Source: an uncultured Nitrospirales bacterium
Lineage (GTDB): Bacteria > Nitrospirota > Nitrospiria > Nitrospirales > UBA8639
Direction of reading: 5' to 3'
Length of the DNA: 64,000 nt
Assembly (NCBI GenBank): GCA_951812745.1
Contig: OX638327.1
Coordinates: 1,101,914 to 1,165,913, forward strand
The notes under the pieces are model-generated. The model was not told where the DNA came from, searched no databases, and saw only the letters and a program-made list of their open reading frames with translations. Position 1 is the stretch's first letter. Each line of letters opens with the position of its first letter. Shown one piece after another: positions 10,401-16,978 of this stretch. The position numbers were made by a program, and so were the translations under genes.

Positions 10401-11742
10401 GTTACCCGTGCGCGTCACTTCCGATGCGACGGACTGGCCCGTGCATCCCGATCGGCCGCGGTTTGCCGCGGTCAGTGCGTTCGGTATCTCGGGGACGAAT
10501 GCGCACGTGGTGGTGGAAGGATACGGGGAAGGTGCCGGAGTCGGTTCAGGGCATCAACCTGCTGGTGCCGCGCAACCCGTGGCCGTTGTCCTGCCGGAGT
10601 CGGTGACGGACCTGCCATCTGCCAAGGAAGAACTCGCCGCACGCAAGACGCGTTTGCTGCCGCTGTCGGCGAAGTCGGACGAAGCCCTGCGGGAACTGGC
10701 GAAACAATACCTGTCGTGGCTCGACATGCACGAAGTGTCAGCCGAGGACGCCGTCGATCCCCTGCTTGCGGACATGGCGTGGACCGCCGGCGTGGGACGG
10801 TGTCATTTCAGCCACCGCGCGGGCGTGGTCTTCCGCGACGCCGAATCCCTATGGAATGGGCTGAAGAAGCTGGAGACAGGGACACGGCCGGAGCCACGCG
10901 CACCGACCAGGGTGGCGTTCGTGTATGCAGGCGAGGCCGGCCAGTGTGGCGGGACGGCACAAGCGCTTTACGCGAGTGAGCCGGTGGTGCGGGCGGTGCT
11001 GGACCGCTGCGACTCGGTCCTACGGGAAGCACAGGGCGCCTCGTTGCTGGACGTGCTGTTCAGGCGAGCGCCGGGTGCTCCGAACGACGCGGCGTGGACG
11101 CAGCCGGCACTCTATACGCTGGAATGTGCGCTCACGGCGCTGTGGGCGAGCGTCGGGATTCGGCCGAGCGTGGTCGTGGGACACAGCCTCGGAGAGTTGG
11201 CGGCGGCACAGGCGGCGGGGGTGTTCGGCCTGGAGGACGGGTTGCGGTTTGCTGCGGCACAGGGTGCGCTGATCGGGGGGCTGCCGGAAGTGGGGGCGCA
11301 GGTGGCGGCTCTCGACGATCTGCAGGCGGCGCTGAAAGGCATCGCGATTGCGCCGCCGTCGCTCACCCTGGTGAATCGCGTAACGGGCCGGGTGGTGGAG
11401 CCGGGTGAAACGCTTGACGCGGCGTACTGGCGCCGCCAGACAAACGAGCCGGGAGCCTCCGACCGTTGCGTTGAAACGTTGGCGGATTTGGGAGTGGAGA
11501 CCGTAGTGGAGATTGGTCCGTGCGCCATACCGGATTCGGCTGCCGGCGATGGCTGGACACCGGTAGTGCTGTCGAGCCTCCCGGAATCGGGCGCATTCGT
11601 GGAGACGGTTGCAGAGGCGTACACCGCGGGACTCCCCATTTCCTTTGCCGGTCTGTTCGCCGGCGAAACCCGCCGCCGGATTTCACTACCGGGGTATCCG
11701 TTCCAACGCCGACGCTACTGGATCCAGATACCGAAGCGATAG
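1480..11742 (+). CDS. Highly reducing type I polyketide synthase, second module truncated
   Basis: Multidomain polyketide or fatty-acyl synthase. Order with approximate residues: KS1 26-455 (Cys200, His335, His375), AT1 589-900 (GHSIGE Ser683, AFHS His789, a malonyl-CoA-type signature), DH 961-1240 (His992, Asp1165), C-methyltransferase about 1270-1660 (VGAGTGS near 1492), KR structural part, ER 1900-2200 (GAGGVG), KR 2220-2440, ACP (Ser2529), KS2 2597-3015 (Cys2760, His2895, His2935), AT2 3145-3420. The first module has the domain order of fungal highly reducing synthases. Oddities: the KR catalytic Tyr position (2366) is His, the DH motif has Asp instead of Gly, AT2 lacks about 70 residues including its catalytic His, and the protein ends right after AT2 without processing, carrier or release domains. 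ATG at 1480 is preferred to TTG at 1477; no strong ribosome-binding site is seen. Confidence 0.95.
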   Translation: MTKKSSNPSEQQRRKPEGRKRKEFDQPIAIVGMACRFPGAPDLPAFWRLLETGGNAISEGVPGSGVGRWGQIFGDDAVQSEGCRFGAFVDDIDQFDDSFFRISPVEAELLDPQQRMMLETSWQALEDAGIDPEGLRESRTGVYTGISNSEYRMLVVDSNKPAEAAGCLYALSGTNLNGASGRVSFVLGLRGPAKAVDAACASSMVSIHDAVADLQQGKADLAIAGGVQAILDGRIYELRADAMMLSPDGQCKAFDASANGYVRGEGCGVMVLKRLSEAEAAGDRIWAVIRGSAVNHGGASIGLTVPNAPALEEVMETALADAGISPLEVDYLEAHGTGTSVGDPIEINAVASVYGKGRASDRPLLIGSVKTNIGHLESAAGVAGVIKAALTLNRGIIPKHLHFHNPNPSLPWDRLPLQVTSSKMDFPLRPERPRLAGVNSFGISGTNAHIVMEEYCAPDNASSGEPWAVGSWKSVSISLPATVADLPLEKEGFAARKTRFLPLSGKSERALRELAERYVAWLDERAEDLSAEGAASVLLLADMAWTAGVGRSHFDHRAGVVFHDTASLRERLKKLAEADRESRPRKATTVAFAYTGQGSQWAGMGEALYDREPVVRAVLNRCDEVVREMRGASLLNVMFGRAGGQGELTDTAWEQPALYALECALTALWASVGIRPSVVIGHSIGELAAAHTAGVFSLEDGMRFACTRGELMSRMEEGAMAAVFAPAAQVAAAVRELNAVSSGVGLSISGDNGTHQVVSGPVTDIETVSKRFESEGVRVRRLNTAKAFHSALMDPALDSLEASLDNVAIKPPSLTLVSNLTGRAVEPGETLDGAYWKRHAREPVAFAIGVRTLADLEVDLVVEIGPQAVLAPMAVLAWPESARTPTPVVLSSLAPPSGNATAGDGTFVGAVAGAYEAGLPIHFAGLFAGESRRRISLPGYPFQRKRHWIEAPKQRRRSAGHPLLGVRHESARGETAFETDVFPSDPPWLNDHRVFDRIIAPGALYGAMAASASLAEGNSSVVLEDMQLHNPLVFPDKDSEDGTADGSRKIQVVLDAPEQSPGRRVQVFSKGNEGEWTLHVEGRVSPDTSATEGSGRIDLENLKAGLSPGDVADYYQTRAATGIDLGPSFRTLRKIWARPGEALAEVSFPEGSGRNGLDVHPLMLDGCFQVIGVARLAGGKDPATYLPFGWERFWLTGPLPDRVVCHVRMNDSSPAAEAETGEPAEVLTGEINIYNPNGMPLGGLSGYTVKRATQAALLSAVEGVKDLLYEVVWRERTLPPGITPADFFPSPTTVAAGSGLLSEYLAAERVDPEDRNALLADLELWSRSRALATLEELGWQRRAREAVDPDALRQRLNVSPEHRRLFRRMLEMLAKSGVLAANGDGFVVLVGRDDPLPQGMPEDLEAFATSMAEQHPHGVTEVGLFRRCGSALAEVLLGRMDPLTLLFSSGDPTPADLYLKAPVARAANKMLRDAVRALVARLPDNRRLRVVEVGAGTGSATTYILPELPEGRFDYTYTDISAGFFSEAEARFGDGGGCIEYRTLDVEKDPIAQGFAPHGYDLIIASNVLHATRYLPETLGHCRELLAPSGQLVALENLSGLGWMDLTFGQLDGWWRFADDYRPHHALASPAVWRQALGDAGFTGAEVLGVDESAGTPDKGVIVAQGPEEVKEPRGVWVLAGDRGGLTGKLAADLAARNQTVVLASSEAPEDGRPAVAPGVVEKAVEMEQRESWRSLMENLPGDEPLNGVVHFAALDGHGAGATTEEIAEDVRRAGASALALTQGVTDADRTPAKGVWFVTRGAQILERERGGELAGATLWGFGKAVALEAPHLQPRMLDLDPAEMAPPPDLVNELLYPDPENHIAYRFERRQVARLVRVGAGPERLSLPEEADWALAPDPGGVFEKPYVQPLPAPPLKPREVRVSVEASGLNFWDVFRSLGFIPEGNLGREMCGYILEVGSDVSTVSIGDHVVGLGFGAFAAQMVTHEELVAHAPSGVSVTALATVPSAFVSAALSYELSGLNAGDRVLIHAGAGGVGIAAIQLAQAAGAEVFATASAPKQAYLRSLGVEQIFDSRTTAFGKEILEATDGAGVDVVLNSLTGEGFIDASLSCLKHGGRFVELARRDILSEDEMAAVRPDVTYAILELDVLKKTEPAWVGRVLRDVMARVSAGELTPIVHSRWPLAEAGAALRFMRSARHLGKIVVTTPPLLSGRLRQDRTYLVTGGLGGIGCAVAEWLADKGAWTIVLNGRRDPDAAADETIRALRERGLTVRVELADVSDASAVDRMLKRMDRELPPLGGVIHSVGVLSDAALPNQNWESFEKVLWPKILGAWHLHRATMDRDLNFFILFSSRVGVIGNPGQANHAAANAFLDQLAGHRRALGLPAQAIAWGAWSEIGEAAEQKERIERRRAALGGRWFTPQQGLKALENLVRQDATTSVVMSMDWTVFAEAVADRPPLLEDLLSATTKGKTDAAASSDDLLARLRKTPAAAHEELLTSFLQHEVQAVLRLPSTPSPTVGFFDLGMDSLMAVELRNRLNRAFSDEYTAPNTVVFDYPDIATLARHLVEALGEMGSAPAPQTQPAAPPAIRHQDDGIAIVGMACRFPGAPDLPAFWRQLEAGVNSVTDKRPDADSPSDLAQNLPTGYAAYGRGGFVEGIDKFDAGFFRITPIEARIMDPLQRMMLETSWQALEDAGMDPNRLRGSRTGVYAGIGTSEYRDLMTTSAYGVSYLCTNASMAVGRVAFHLGLEGPAMPVDLNCASSLVALHHAVAALQQSEVNMALVGGVSAILSPGITREMADLGMLSRTGECKTFEASADGFVRGEGCGMVVLKRLGEAVADGDRVWGVIRGSAVNQNGASAGPTVPNGPVQERVIEEALSRAGVAPAEVDYLEAHGSGSELGDTIEMQSAAAVYGKGREADHPLLIGSVKTNIGHLESAAGIASLIKVILAMNHGVIPGHLHFRNPNPNLEWDRLPVRVTSDATDWPVHPDRPRFAAVSAFGISGTNAHVVVEGYGEGAGVGSGHQPAGAAQPVAVVLPESVTDLPSAKEELAARKTRLLPLSAKSDEALRELAKQYLSWLDMHEVSAEDAVDPLLADMAWTAGVGRCHFSHRAGVVFRDAESLWNGLKKLETGTRPEPRAPTRVAFVYAGEAGQCGGTAQALYASEPVVRAVLDRCDSVLREAQGASLLDVLFRRAPGAPNDAAWTQPALYTLECALTALWASVGIRPSVVVGHSLGELAAAQAAGVFGLEDGLRFAAAQGALIGGLPEVGAQVAALDDLQAALKGIAIAPPSLTLVNRVTGRVVEPGETLDAAYWRRQTNEPGASDRCVETLADLGVETVVEIGPCAIPDSAAGDGWTPVVLSSLPESGAFVETVAEAYTAGLPISFAGLFAGETRRRISLPGYPFQRRRYWIQIPKR

Positions 11743-11792
11743 CCTGGCCTACTCGACTCCCTCTCCCATTTCCTGCATTAAGTACAGCATTT

Positions 11793-11885
11793 GTAGGTCG
11801 GGTTAGCCGAAGGCGTAACCCGACAATCCGCCCTGGATTCGACTCGGCTTTTCCGTCGGATTACGCTACGCTAATCCGACCTACG
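11793..11885. repeat. Dispersed inverted repeat, full copy
   Basis: A 93-bp element with left arm GTAGGTCGGGTTAGCC and right arm GCTAATCCGACCTACG, 50 bp after the polyketide synthase stop. It belongs to the family also present at 1228-1336 and 18320-18411. It could fold as an extended hairpin if transcribed. Confidence 0.8.
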
Positions 11886-11942
11886 CAAGACTATACTCAG
11901 GTCGGCAAGCTAGAGGGAGGAGTCTGGGAAGAGGAGGTCTGT

Positions 11943-12236
11943 TCAGGAGAGGCGGTAAGCTATGTCGTGACTGCCGACGGCCACGAGGAAAACCGTTTGG
12001 TCCTTCTCTAGTTCAAAGACTAACCGTGCTGTCTTATTCAGTCGGACAGAATAAAGAGAGCCATGGCTCGGTAGTTTTTCGAGGTTCCTGCCAGGAGTCA
12101 GGGTGCCGGTAATGAGTTCGTGGAGCACCTGCCTTAATTGACTGGCCGTCTCAGGACTTAACTTACGTTTCAATCGCTTAAAACGAGGACTGACACCACG
12201 AATGCCCGCAATACGAAGCGTGGGTTGTGGGGCCAT
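11943..12236 (-). CDS. RelE/ParE-like toxin
   Basis: 97 residues. The C-terminal part (LYSVRLNKTARLVFELE, then a short strand and VGSHDIAY) follows the pattern of RelE/ParE-superfamily toxins, which cleave ribosome-bound mRNA or inhibit gyrase. The start codon directly follows the stop of the upstream 141-residue gene (TGA then ATG), so the two form an operon and probably a toxin-antitoxin pair. The partner is longer than usual for an antitoxin of this class, which leaves the assignment open. It sits convergent to the polyketide synthase. Confidence 0.6.
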   Translation of the reverse strand: MAPQPTLRIAGIRGVSPRFKRLKRKLSPETASQLRQVLHELITGTLTPGRNLEKLPSHGSLYSVRLNKTARLVFELEKDQTVFLVAVGSHDIAYRLS

Positions 12237-12662
12237 TCACTCTTTATCCAATGACGCCATAAATTCGTCGACATCGGTAGAGACTTTGTCATCCGCGTTT
12301 GGCTTGTCGGCTAACCCGTCATTGATCAGGATAAGCCACCGAAATTCTTGGAGAAGGTCTATCCAGTTCAGGCTCCATTCGACAACCTTGTCATTGTTTG
12401 ACTGCAAATATGACCGAAAATGTCGTTCGTACTCCTCAAATGTCGAAACAATGATTCCGCTCTCATCAAGTATTTCAGGTCTCGTGACGGACCGCTTCAC
12501 GTGCATATAGATTTCATAGTAGTCCAAAAAGAGATTTTTGATGGAGTCAAGGTCTTTCTTCGTCAACTTCTTTTTGTCGCGGAGGTTAGACGCGACTCGA
12601 CGATTCACGGCACGAATCTGTTCGACAAAGTCCTGCCTCTTGTCAACGGTCAACGGAGACAT
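12237..12662 (-). CDS. Hypothetical protein, candidate antitoxin partner
   Basis: 141 residues, charged and predicted mainly helical, with no family I recognise and no obvious ribbon-helix-helix or HTH motif. Starts at ATG 12662 with a purine-rich stretch (AGAGGG) just upstream. It is the first gene of a two-gene operon with the RelE/ParE-like gene, with no spacing between stop and start. By position it could be the antitoxin or a regulator. It may instead be an unrelated protein that carries the downstream toxin gene along. Confidence 0.5.
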   Translation of the reverse strand: MSPLTVDKRQDFVEQIRAVNRRVASNLRDKKKLTKKDLDSIKNLFLDYYEIYMHVKRSVTRPEILDESGIIVSTFEEYERHFRSYLQSNNDKVVEWSLNWIDLLQEFRWLILINDGLADKPNADDKVSTDVDEFMASLDKE

Positions 12663-12884
12663 GGCCCTCTTGCTCCCAAAGAGTTGGACGGCATGTAGAC
12701 GAAAGGTGTAGACGATTCATCGTCGTTCCTCCCTTTTACAACACTGTCCCCTGAAAAGTCACGAACTCTTTACTCTGTCTGACAGGATACACTATACGCT
12801 CGTCATTCGCTCCACTGAAGCTACCCCTAACGGGTCCTTGCCCCATTAAACAGGGAGAGCGCCGCTACAAAGCAAGAAGAATTT

Positions 12885-13790
12885 CTACAACAAACCGTTC
12901 TGCTCCAGAAATTCCCGGACCTCCGCCACACACTCCTCCGGGTTTTCGAGTTGAAGATAGTGGGTCGTCTCGGGCAGGAAATCATACTCCACAGCCACAA
13001 TGTCTCTCAGATCAATGGTCGGCAGGTAGGCAAAAGGCAGGGTGGGGTCAGCTCCGACAATTTTGGTCGGGCAGGGAAGCGCTCCCAAGTCCATCAACGG
13101 TGAAAACCCCCTGACGTAATCCATGATCTGAGCCTCGTATTCACGGGGGCACCGGAGTTCATAATCCTGCCCGTTGGCGGACCGTCGAAGCGTCGTCCTA
13201 GCCATGAGGTCCAACACGCCGGGAACGACGCGAGTGAAGGTCGGTACATAGCGAAGGAGTTCGACAAAGTCTTCTTGTGTTTGGAACCGGTCTCCGCGTC
13301 GCCGGGTGAGTGCGGCGGCGCGTTCGGCGGCATCATCAAATTCTAAGTGGCTTGCGCCTGGTTTGCACAGCGGGGGATCAAACAGGACCTGCGCCGCCAG
13401 GCTGTTGCTCTCAGCGGATAAAAAGAGGGTGACCAGGGCCGAAGCGGAATGAAAGACCCCGATTTTTGGTTTGTTCCCGTAGTGCCGGTCAATGGCTTTG
13501 AAAATACGTTCCTGGTCGCGAATCAGGGTCGGAACGTTATGCTTTTCGCGGGCGCCGACGGTATTCCAGCCGTGGTTCCTGAGGTCATAGACGATGAGGT
13601 CGAAGTCATCGGTGAGCCGTGACCAGAACGGGTAATAGAGATCGATCGCCAGCCCGTTCCCGTGGCTCAGCACGAGCCGGGGGCCGTCGGGATTCCCGTG
13701 CCGGCGCAGGGTCGTCACGGTGTCCGCGTCGAGGCGGACTTCGCACACCGAGCGCGGTTCGGGTATCTCCCACACGGGCTCTGAAGTCAT
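12885..13790 (-). CDS. Alpha/beta hydrolase
   Basis: 301 residues with the alpha/beta-hydrolase pattern: an oxyanion-type HGN near residue 40 (VLSHGNGLAIDLYYPF), a nucleophile elbow at FHSASALV where the usual Gly-x-Ser-x-Gly has lost both glycines but keeps Ser, an acidic region near DPTLPF, and a late His in ETTHYLQL. It lies downstream of the free acyl carrier protein on the same strand and near the polyketide synthase, so it could act as a separate thioesterase or acyl transferase. That role is inference; a stand-alone esterase is equally possible. Confidence 0.75.
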   Translation of the reverse strand: MTSEPVWEIPEPRSVCEVRLDADTVTTLRRHGNPDGPRLVLSHGNGLAIDLYYPFWSRLTDDFDLIVYDLRNHGWNTVGAREKHNVPTLIRDQERIFKAIDRHYGNKPKIGVFHSASALVTLFLSAESNSLAAQVLFDPPLCKPGASHLEFDDAAERAAALTRRRGDRFQTQEDFVELLRYVPTFTRVVPGVLDLMARTTLRRSANGQDYELRCPREYEAQIMDYVRGFSPLMDLGALPCPTKIVGADPTLPFAYLPTIDLRDIVAVEYDFLPETTHYLQLENPEECVAEVREFLEQNGLL

Positions 13791-13860
13791 GAAAGGATCG
13801 GGACCACTTGCCGGGCCCTACACCGCGCCCGCTGAAAAGCGGCGATAAAGCCAACGATGT

Positions 13861-14106
13861 TCAACCGGTACGGCTATCGATGAAATCGATCAATTTCCGG
13901 ACCGTGTTAACCTCCACACAATCTTCGGGTGTAAACGTAATGTTGAACTCCCGAGCCACCACTTTCCCGAACGCAAGTATATCCAAAGAGGACACACCAA
14001 GGTCGGAGAGTCGGGCATTCAGATCCTCCGGCAAATTCAACGCCTGCCCATCTACTTTGAGGTTCTCGTTAATGAGCGTTTTGACACGATCTTCTGTTGA
14101 CGGCAT
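13861..14106 (-). CDS. Free-standing acyl carrier protein
   Basis: 81 residues, the normal length for a discrete ACP. LSDLGVSSLDILAF is the phosphopantetheine attachment motif, with the modified Ser in GVSSLD. Four-helix ACP composition is visible. Start at ATG 14106 with GGGAGG about ten bases upstream. It is transcribed with the alpha/beta hydrolase and divergently from the SagB-type gene. A carrier protein outside the fatty acid (fab) cluster usually serves a specialised pathway. Here it may supply a carrier in trans to the nearby polyketide synthase, whose last module has none. Confidence 0.85.
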   Translation of the reverse strand: MPSTEDRVKTLINENLKVDGQALNLPEDLNARLSDLGVSSLDILAFGKVVAREFNITFTPEDCVEVNTVRKLIDFIDSRTG

Positions 14107-14322
14107 AACGTAGCGCCTCCCTTAGTAAGTAAGTGAATGAGTGAGTGAGCAGTGACTGTCGGCTATCTTCCGTTAGGAACAGGATGACGTGTGAATCGGG
14201 GGGCGATATTAGCACACTGTAGAACGACATTCCAGAGTCACCCTCACTTCGACCGTTTTATCGGTGCTTGACGAATCCCGTGCTTTGTCCTGAGGCCCGC
14301 GGGGCTGTAGAATTCACGTCCG
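14107..14322. other. Divergent intergenic region between acp and SagB-type gene
   Basis: 216 bases holding both divergent promoters. A short AGTAAGTAAGTGAATGAGTGAGTGAG tract of GTAA/GTGA-like steps lies at about 14121-14150 next to the ACP start. No clear consensus promoter pair was found on either strand. Confidence 0.35.
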
Positions 14323-16050
14323 ATGAATCCCCTCGAACTCGTGAAACAGTACCATGAGCAGACCAAGCACGAATTCAACCGGCATGCCCGCGCATTGGGG
14401 TACATGGACTGGGCCAACCAGCCCGATCCCTTTCGGCGCTATGAAGGCGCTCCGCTCTACGCATTGCCGCTACTCGCGGCTGGCGACGACCTTGTTGCGC
14501 CTCCGTATGAATCGCTCTATTCCTCGCAACCGGTTCCTCCTCAACCCGTGACCCTGAACAGTCTTTCCCGATTTTTCGAATACGGGCTCTCCATCACGGC
14601 GTGGAAAGAATACGGGGGGAATCGCTGGGCGTTACGCAGCAATCCCTCCAGCGGCAATCTGCATCCGACGGAAGGCTATCTCCTGATCAGAGAGACCGCC
14701 GATCTTCCGCTGAAGGCGGGACTCTATCACTATGCCCCCAAAGAACACGGCTTGGAGCACCGGTGGCATGGGTCGAACGAGGTAATCGACGTCCTCCTTC
14801 AACCCTTTCCTGCGCAATCATTCTTCGTCGGGCTGAGTTCGATCCATTGGCGGGAAGCGTGGAAGTACGGGGAACGTGCGTTTCGCTACTGCCAGCACGA
14901 CATTGGCCACGCGTTGGGCACGCTACGGATTGCGGGAGCCGTTCTCGGGTGGCGGGTCTTTCTGCTCGCCGGGCTCGACGACCGGACGATTGGGGCTCTG
15001 CTCGGCTTGAACAGGTTGCATGAATTTGAACGTGCCGAACCCGAATTTCCCGAACTGCTGTGTGTCGTCTGTCCCGCTCGCGACTCCCGTCAGGAATCCA
15101 TCCCGCTCGCCATCAATCAAACGATTGTCGAGCATTGGGACCAAGGAGACTGGCGAGGCAAGGCGAACCGGTTGAGCCGGGACAACCCCGTTCCCTGGGA
15201 AATCATCGATGACGTGACCAAGGCGTCATGGAAATCCTCGGCGGAGCAGTCGGAGCTTCGACTGTCCCCCTCCCCTGCCCCGTTTCCAGAACGAACGTCT
15301 GCTCCCGTTCGCCGGTCAGACACGATCTCCGCGCACCAGATCATTCACCAACGCCGAAGCGCGGTAGCCCTCGACGGAAACACGTCGATTTCCGCAGGAC
15401 AATTTTTCACGATGCTGGAGCGCGTCATGCCTCATTCGAATCGACCGGTCGCCCAACGGCCCATGCCGTGGGATTCACTCGCGTGGGATCCTACCATCCA
15501 CCTGGCCCTGTTCGTGCATCGAGTCGACGACCTCCTTCCCGGTATGTACATGCTCCTGCGAAACGCCGACCCGGCTCTCAAGGCAACCTTTCAACAAGCC
15601 ATGCATGAGCAATTCGCCTGGACGGTTCCCGAGTCTTGTCCGGCATCGCTTCCGTTGTACTTGTTGGAGGACGGGAACGCCCAACGGATCGCCACGCAGG
15701 TAAGCTGCCACCAGGAGATCGCCGGCGCCGGTGCGTTTTCATTGGGGATGATCGCGGAGTTCGAGGCCTCCTTGGAAAAACACGGACCGTGTTTCTACAA
15801 ACGCCTGTTTTGGGAAACCGGACTCATCGGGCAGGTGCTGTACCTCGAAGCGGAAGCGGCCGGTGTCCGTTCAACCGGCATCGGGTGTTTTTTCGACGAT
15901 CCTGTGCATCGCGTGTTGGGGTGGTATCCCGACACGCGATTTCAATCCTTGTATCACTTCACCGTCGGCGGCGCCGTAGAGGATCATCGCCTCACCACCC
16001 TGCCGCCCTACGGCGAACTAAGCGGGGGCCGGAAAAGCATGGAGCCCTAA
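14323..16050 (+). CDS. SagB/ThcOx-type nitroreductase-family dehydrogenase, tandem
   Basis: 575 residues. The N-terminal half carries RSNPSSGNLHPTEGY, the FMN-binding signature of SagB/ThcOx oxidoreductases, which oxidise azolines to azoles in peptide natural products and occur in other pathways. The C-terminal half repeats the fold with a weaker motif (QRRSAVALDG, then GAFSLGMIAEFEASL), so the gene is an internal duplication in which the two halves may form the usual dimer within one chain. No cyclodehydratase (YcaO) or precursor peptide is visible nearby, so azole formation is not supported. Its neighbours suggest a role in tailoring an acyl or polyketide product. Confidence 0.85.
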   Translation: MNPLELVKQYHEQTKHEFNRHARALGYMDWANQPDPFRRYEGAPLYALPLLAAGDDLVAPPYESLYSSQPVPPQPVTLNSLSRFFEYGLSITAWKEYGGNRWALRSNPSSGNLHPTEGYLLIRETADLPLKAGLYHYAPKEHGLEHRWHGSNEVIDVLLQPFPAQSFFVGLSSIHWREAWKYGERAFRYCQHDIGHALGTLRIAGAVLGWRVFLLAGLDDRTIGALLGLNRLHEFERAEPEFPELLCVVCPARDSRQESIPLAINQTIVEHWDQGDWRGKANRLSRDNPVPWEIIDDVTKASWKSSAEQSELRLSPSPAPFPERTSAPVRRSDTISAHQIIHQRRSAVALDGNTSISAGQFFTMLERVMPHSNRPVAQRPMPWDSLAWDPTIHLALFVHRVDDLLPGMYMLLRNADPALKATFQQAMHEQFAWTVPESCPASLPLYLLEDGNAQRIATQVSCHQEIAGAGAFSLGMIAEFEASLEKHGPCFYKRLFWETGLIGQVLYLEAEAAGVRSTGIGCFFDDPVHRVLGWYPDTRFQSLYHFTVGGAVEDHRLTTLPPYGELSGGRKSMEP

Positions 16051-16069
16051 GACTCCTGCCCCCCTCACC

Positions 16070-16146
16070 CTGCCCTCTCCCAAAGGAGAGGGTTACGAAG
16101 CCAAAATACGAAGACACTGGATCCCCGATCGGAGTCGGGGATGACA
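16070..16146. repeat. Two dispersed repeat fragments
   Basis: At 16070-16093 is a CCCTCACC...CCTCTCCC fragment of the family seen near 1108-1208. At 16112-16146 is an imperfect palindrome built on CCCCGATCGGAGTCGGGG, a family also present at about 24858-24890 and 47997-48028. Just beyond, GCAAGAGAG and CTCTCTTGC at about 16156-16192 form a further hairpin. Confidence 0.65.
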
Positions 16147-16310
16147 GCAAGAGGCAAGAGAGTGCGCTCCGGCAGGGCCCGCTCTCTTGCAGTTTGTCCA
16201 TGGAATAGGATAGGGTAATCGCCAGCCAAGGCGGCGTCGGCTCATCGCTTCTGCGACGAGCGAAGCCCCTCCCTTCAGACAACAAATCGCCCCATATCAA
16301 GGAGGACACC

Positions 16311-16400
16311 ATGAATCCACTCGACTCGATCCCTGGAACGATAGGCGCAGGATTCGTGCTGACCGTCGTTCTGTATTTTGTGGTGAAAATGCTTGTCTAA
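16311..16400 (+). CDS. 29-residue single-pass membrane peptide
   Basis: Small protein that starts MNPLDSIPGT and continues as one hydrophobic helix (GFVLTVVLYFVVKMLV) to the stop. A near-perfect ribosome-binding site, AAGGAGG, sits five bases before the ATG. It lies 39 bases before the PuuD-like membrane protein on the same strand, so the two probably form an operon in which the peptide may be a small subunit or regulator. I know of no named family; the strong ribosome-binding site and clean transmembrane segment are the support. Confidence 0.65.
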   Translation: MNPLDSIPGTIGAGFVLTVVLYFVVKMLV

Positions 16401-16439
16401 TTTTCTACGGACCTGAACTCAACCCAAAGAGGAAATATC

Positions 16440-16934
16440 ATGGAACCCTTTTTAGTGGAAACCTTATTAAGGTGGGGACATTTTCTGGCTGGCATCACCT
16501 GGATCGGTCTGTTGTATTATTTCAATTTCATTCAAGTTCCCTTCCTGGGAAAAGTCACCCCCGAGACCAAGGCGGAGGCCTTTCAACATTTGGTCCCGAA
16601 TGCGCTCTGGTGGTTCCGTTGGGGCGCCCTCGCCACGTGGCTGTTCGGTGCCTCACTCCTGCTGAACCAGGGCCGGTTCGGTTCGGCGTTCGCCCTGCAG
16701 GGAGAGAATGCCGTCATCGGGATGGGGGCGTGGCTGGGCACCATTATGCTCTTCAACGTCTGGGGCATTATCTGGCCAAACCAGAAAAAGGTGCTGGGCC
16801 TCAAAGAAGCTTCGGCTGACGAGAAGAAGCAGTCCGCGCGCATGGCCCTCCTGGCTTCGCGGACCAATACGTTGCTGTCGATTCCCATGTTGTTCTTCAT
16901 GGCATCGTCCGAACATGCGTCCAGCCTGTTTTAA
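16440..16934 (+). CDS. Membrane protein resembling the PuuD (urate hydroxylase) N-terminal domain
   Basis: 164 residues with four or five hydrophobic segments. RWGHFLAGITWIGLLYYFNF at the start carries the conserved His and Trp seen in the membrane domain of PuuD-type proteins, but the cytochrome c domain of PuuD is absent. Proteins of this size in related genomes are often mislabelled as antitermination protein NusG, which this is not. AGAGGAAATATC before ATG 16440 is a good ribosome-binding site. The conserved His residues suggest heme or metal binding; the reaction is unknown. Confidence 0.6.
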   Translation: MEPFLVETLLRWGHFLAGITWIGLLYYFNFIQVPFLGKVTPETKAEAFQHLVPNALWWFRWGALATWLFGASLLLNQGRFGSAFALQGENAVIGMGAWLGTIMLFNVWGIIWPNQKKVLGLKEASADEKKQSARMALLASRTNTLLSIPMLFFMASSEHASSLF

Positions 16935-16978
16935 GCGGATTGATTCGAGGAAGGAAACGTGAAGAAGAAGCGTACGTG

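Noticed and set aside
14323..16050. Thiazole/oxazole-modified peptide cluster suggested by the SagB-type gene
   Set aside because: No YcaO cyclodehydratase, E1-like protein or precursor peptide was found in the neighbouring sequence.
16440..16934. NusG antitermination protein
   Set aside because: The sequence is a multi-helix membrane protein with no NGN or KOW domain; that label is a known type of misannotation for such proteins.
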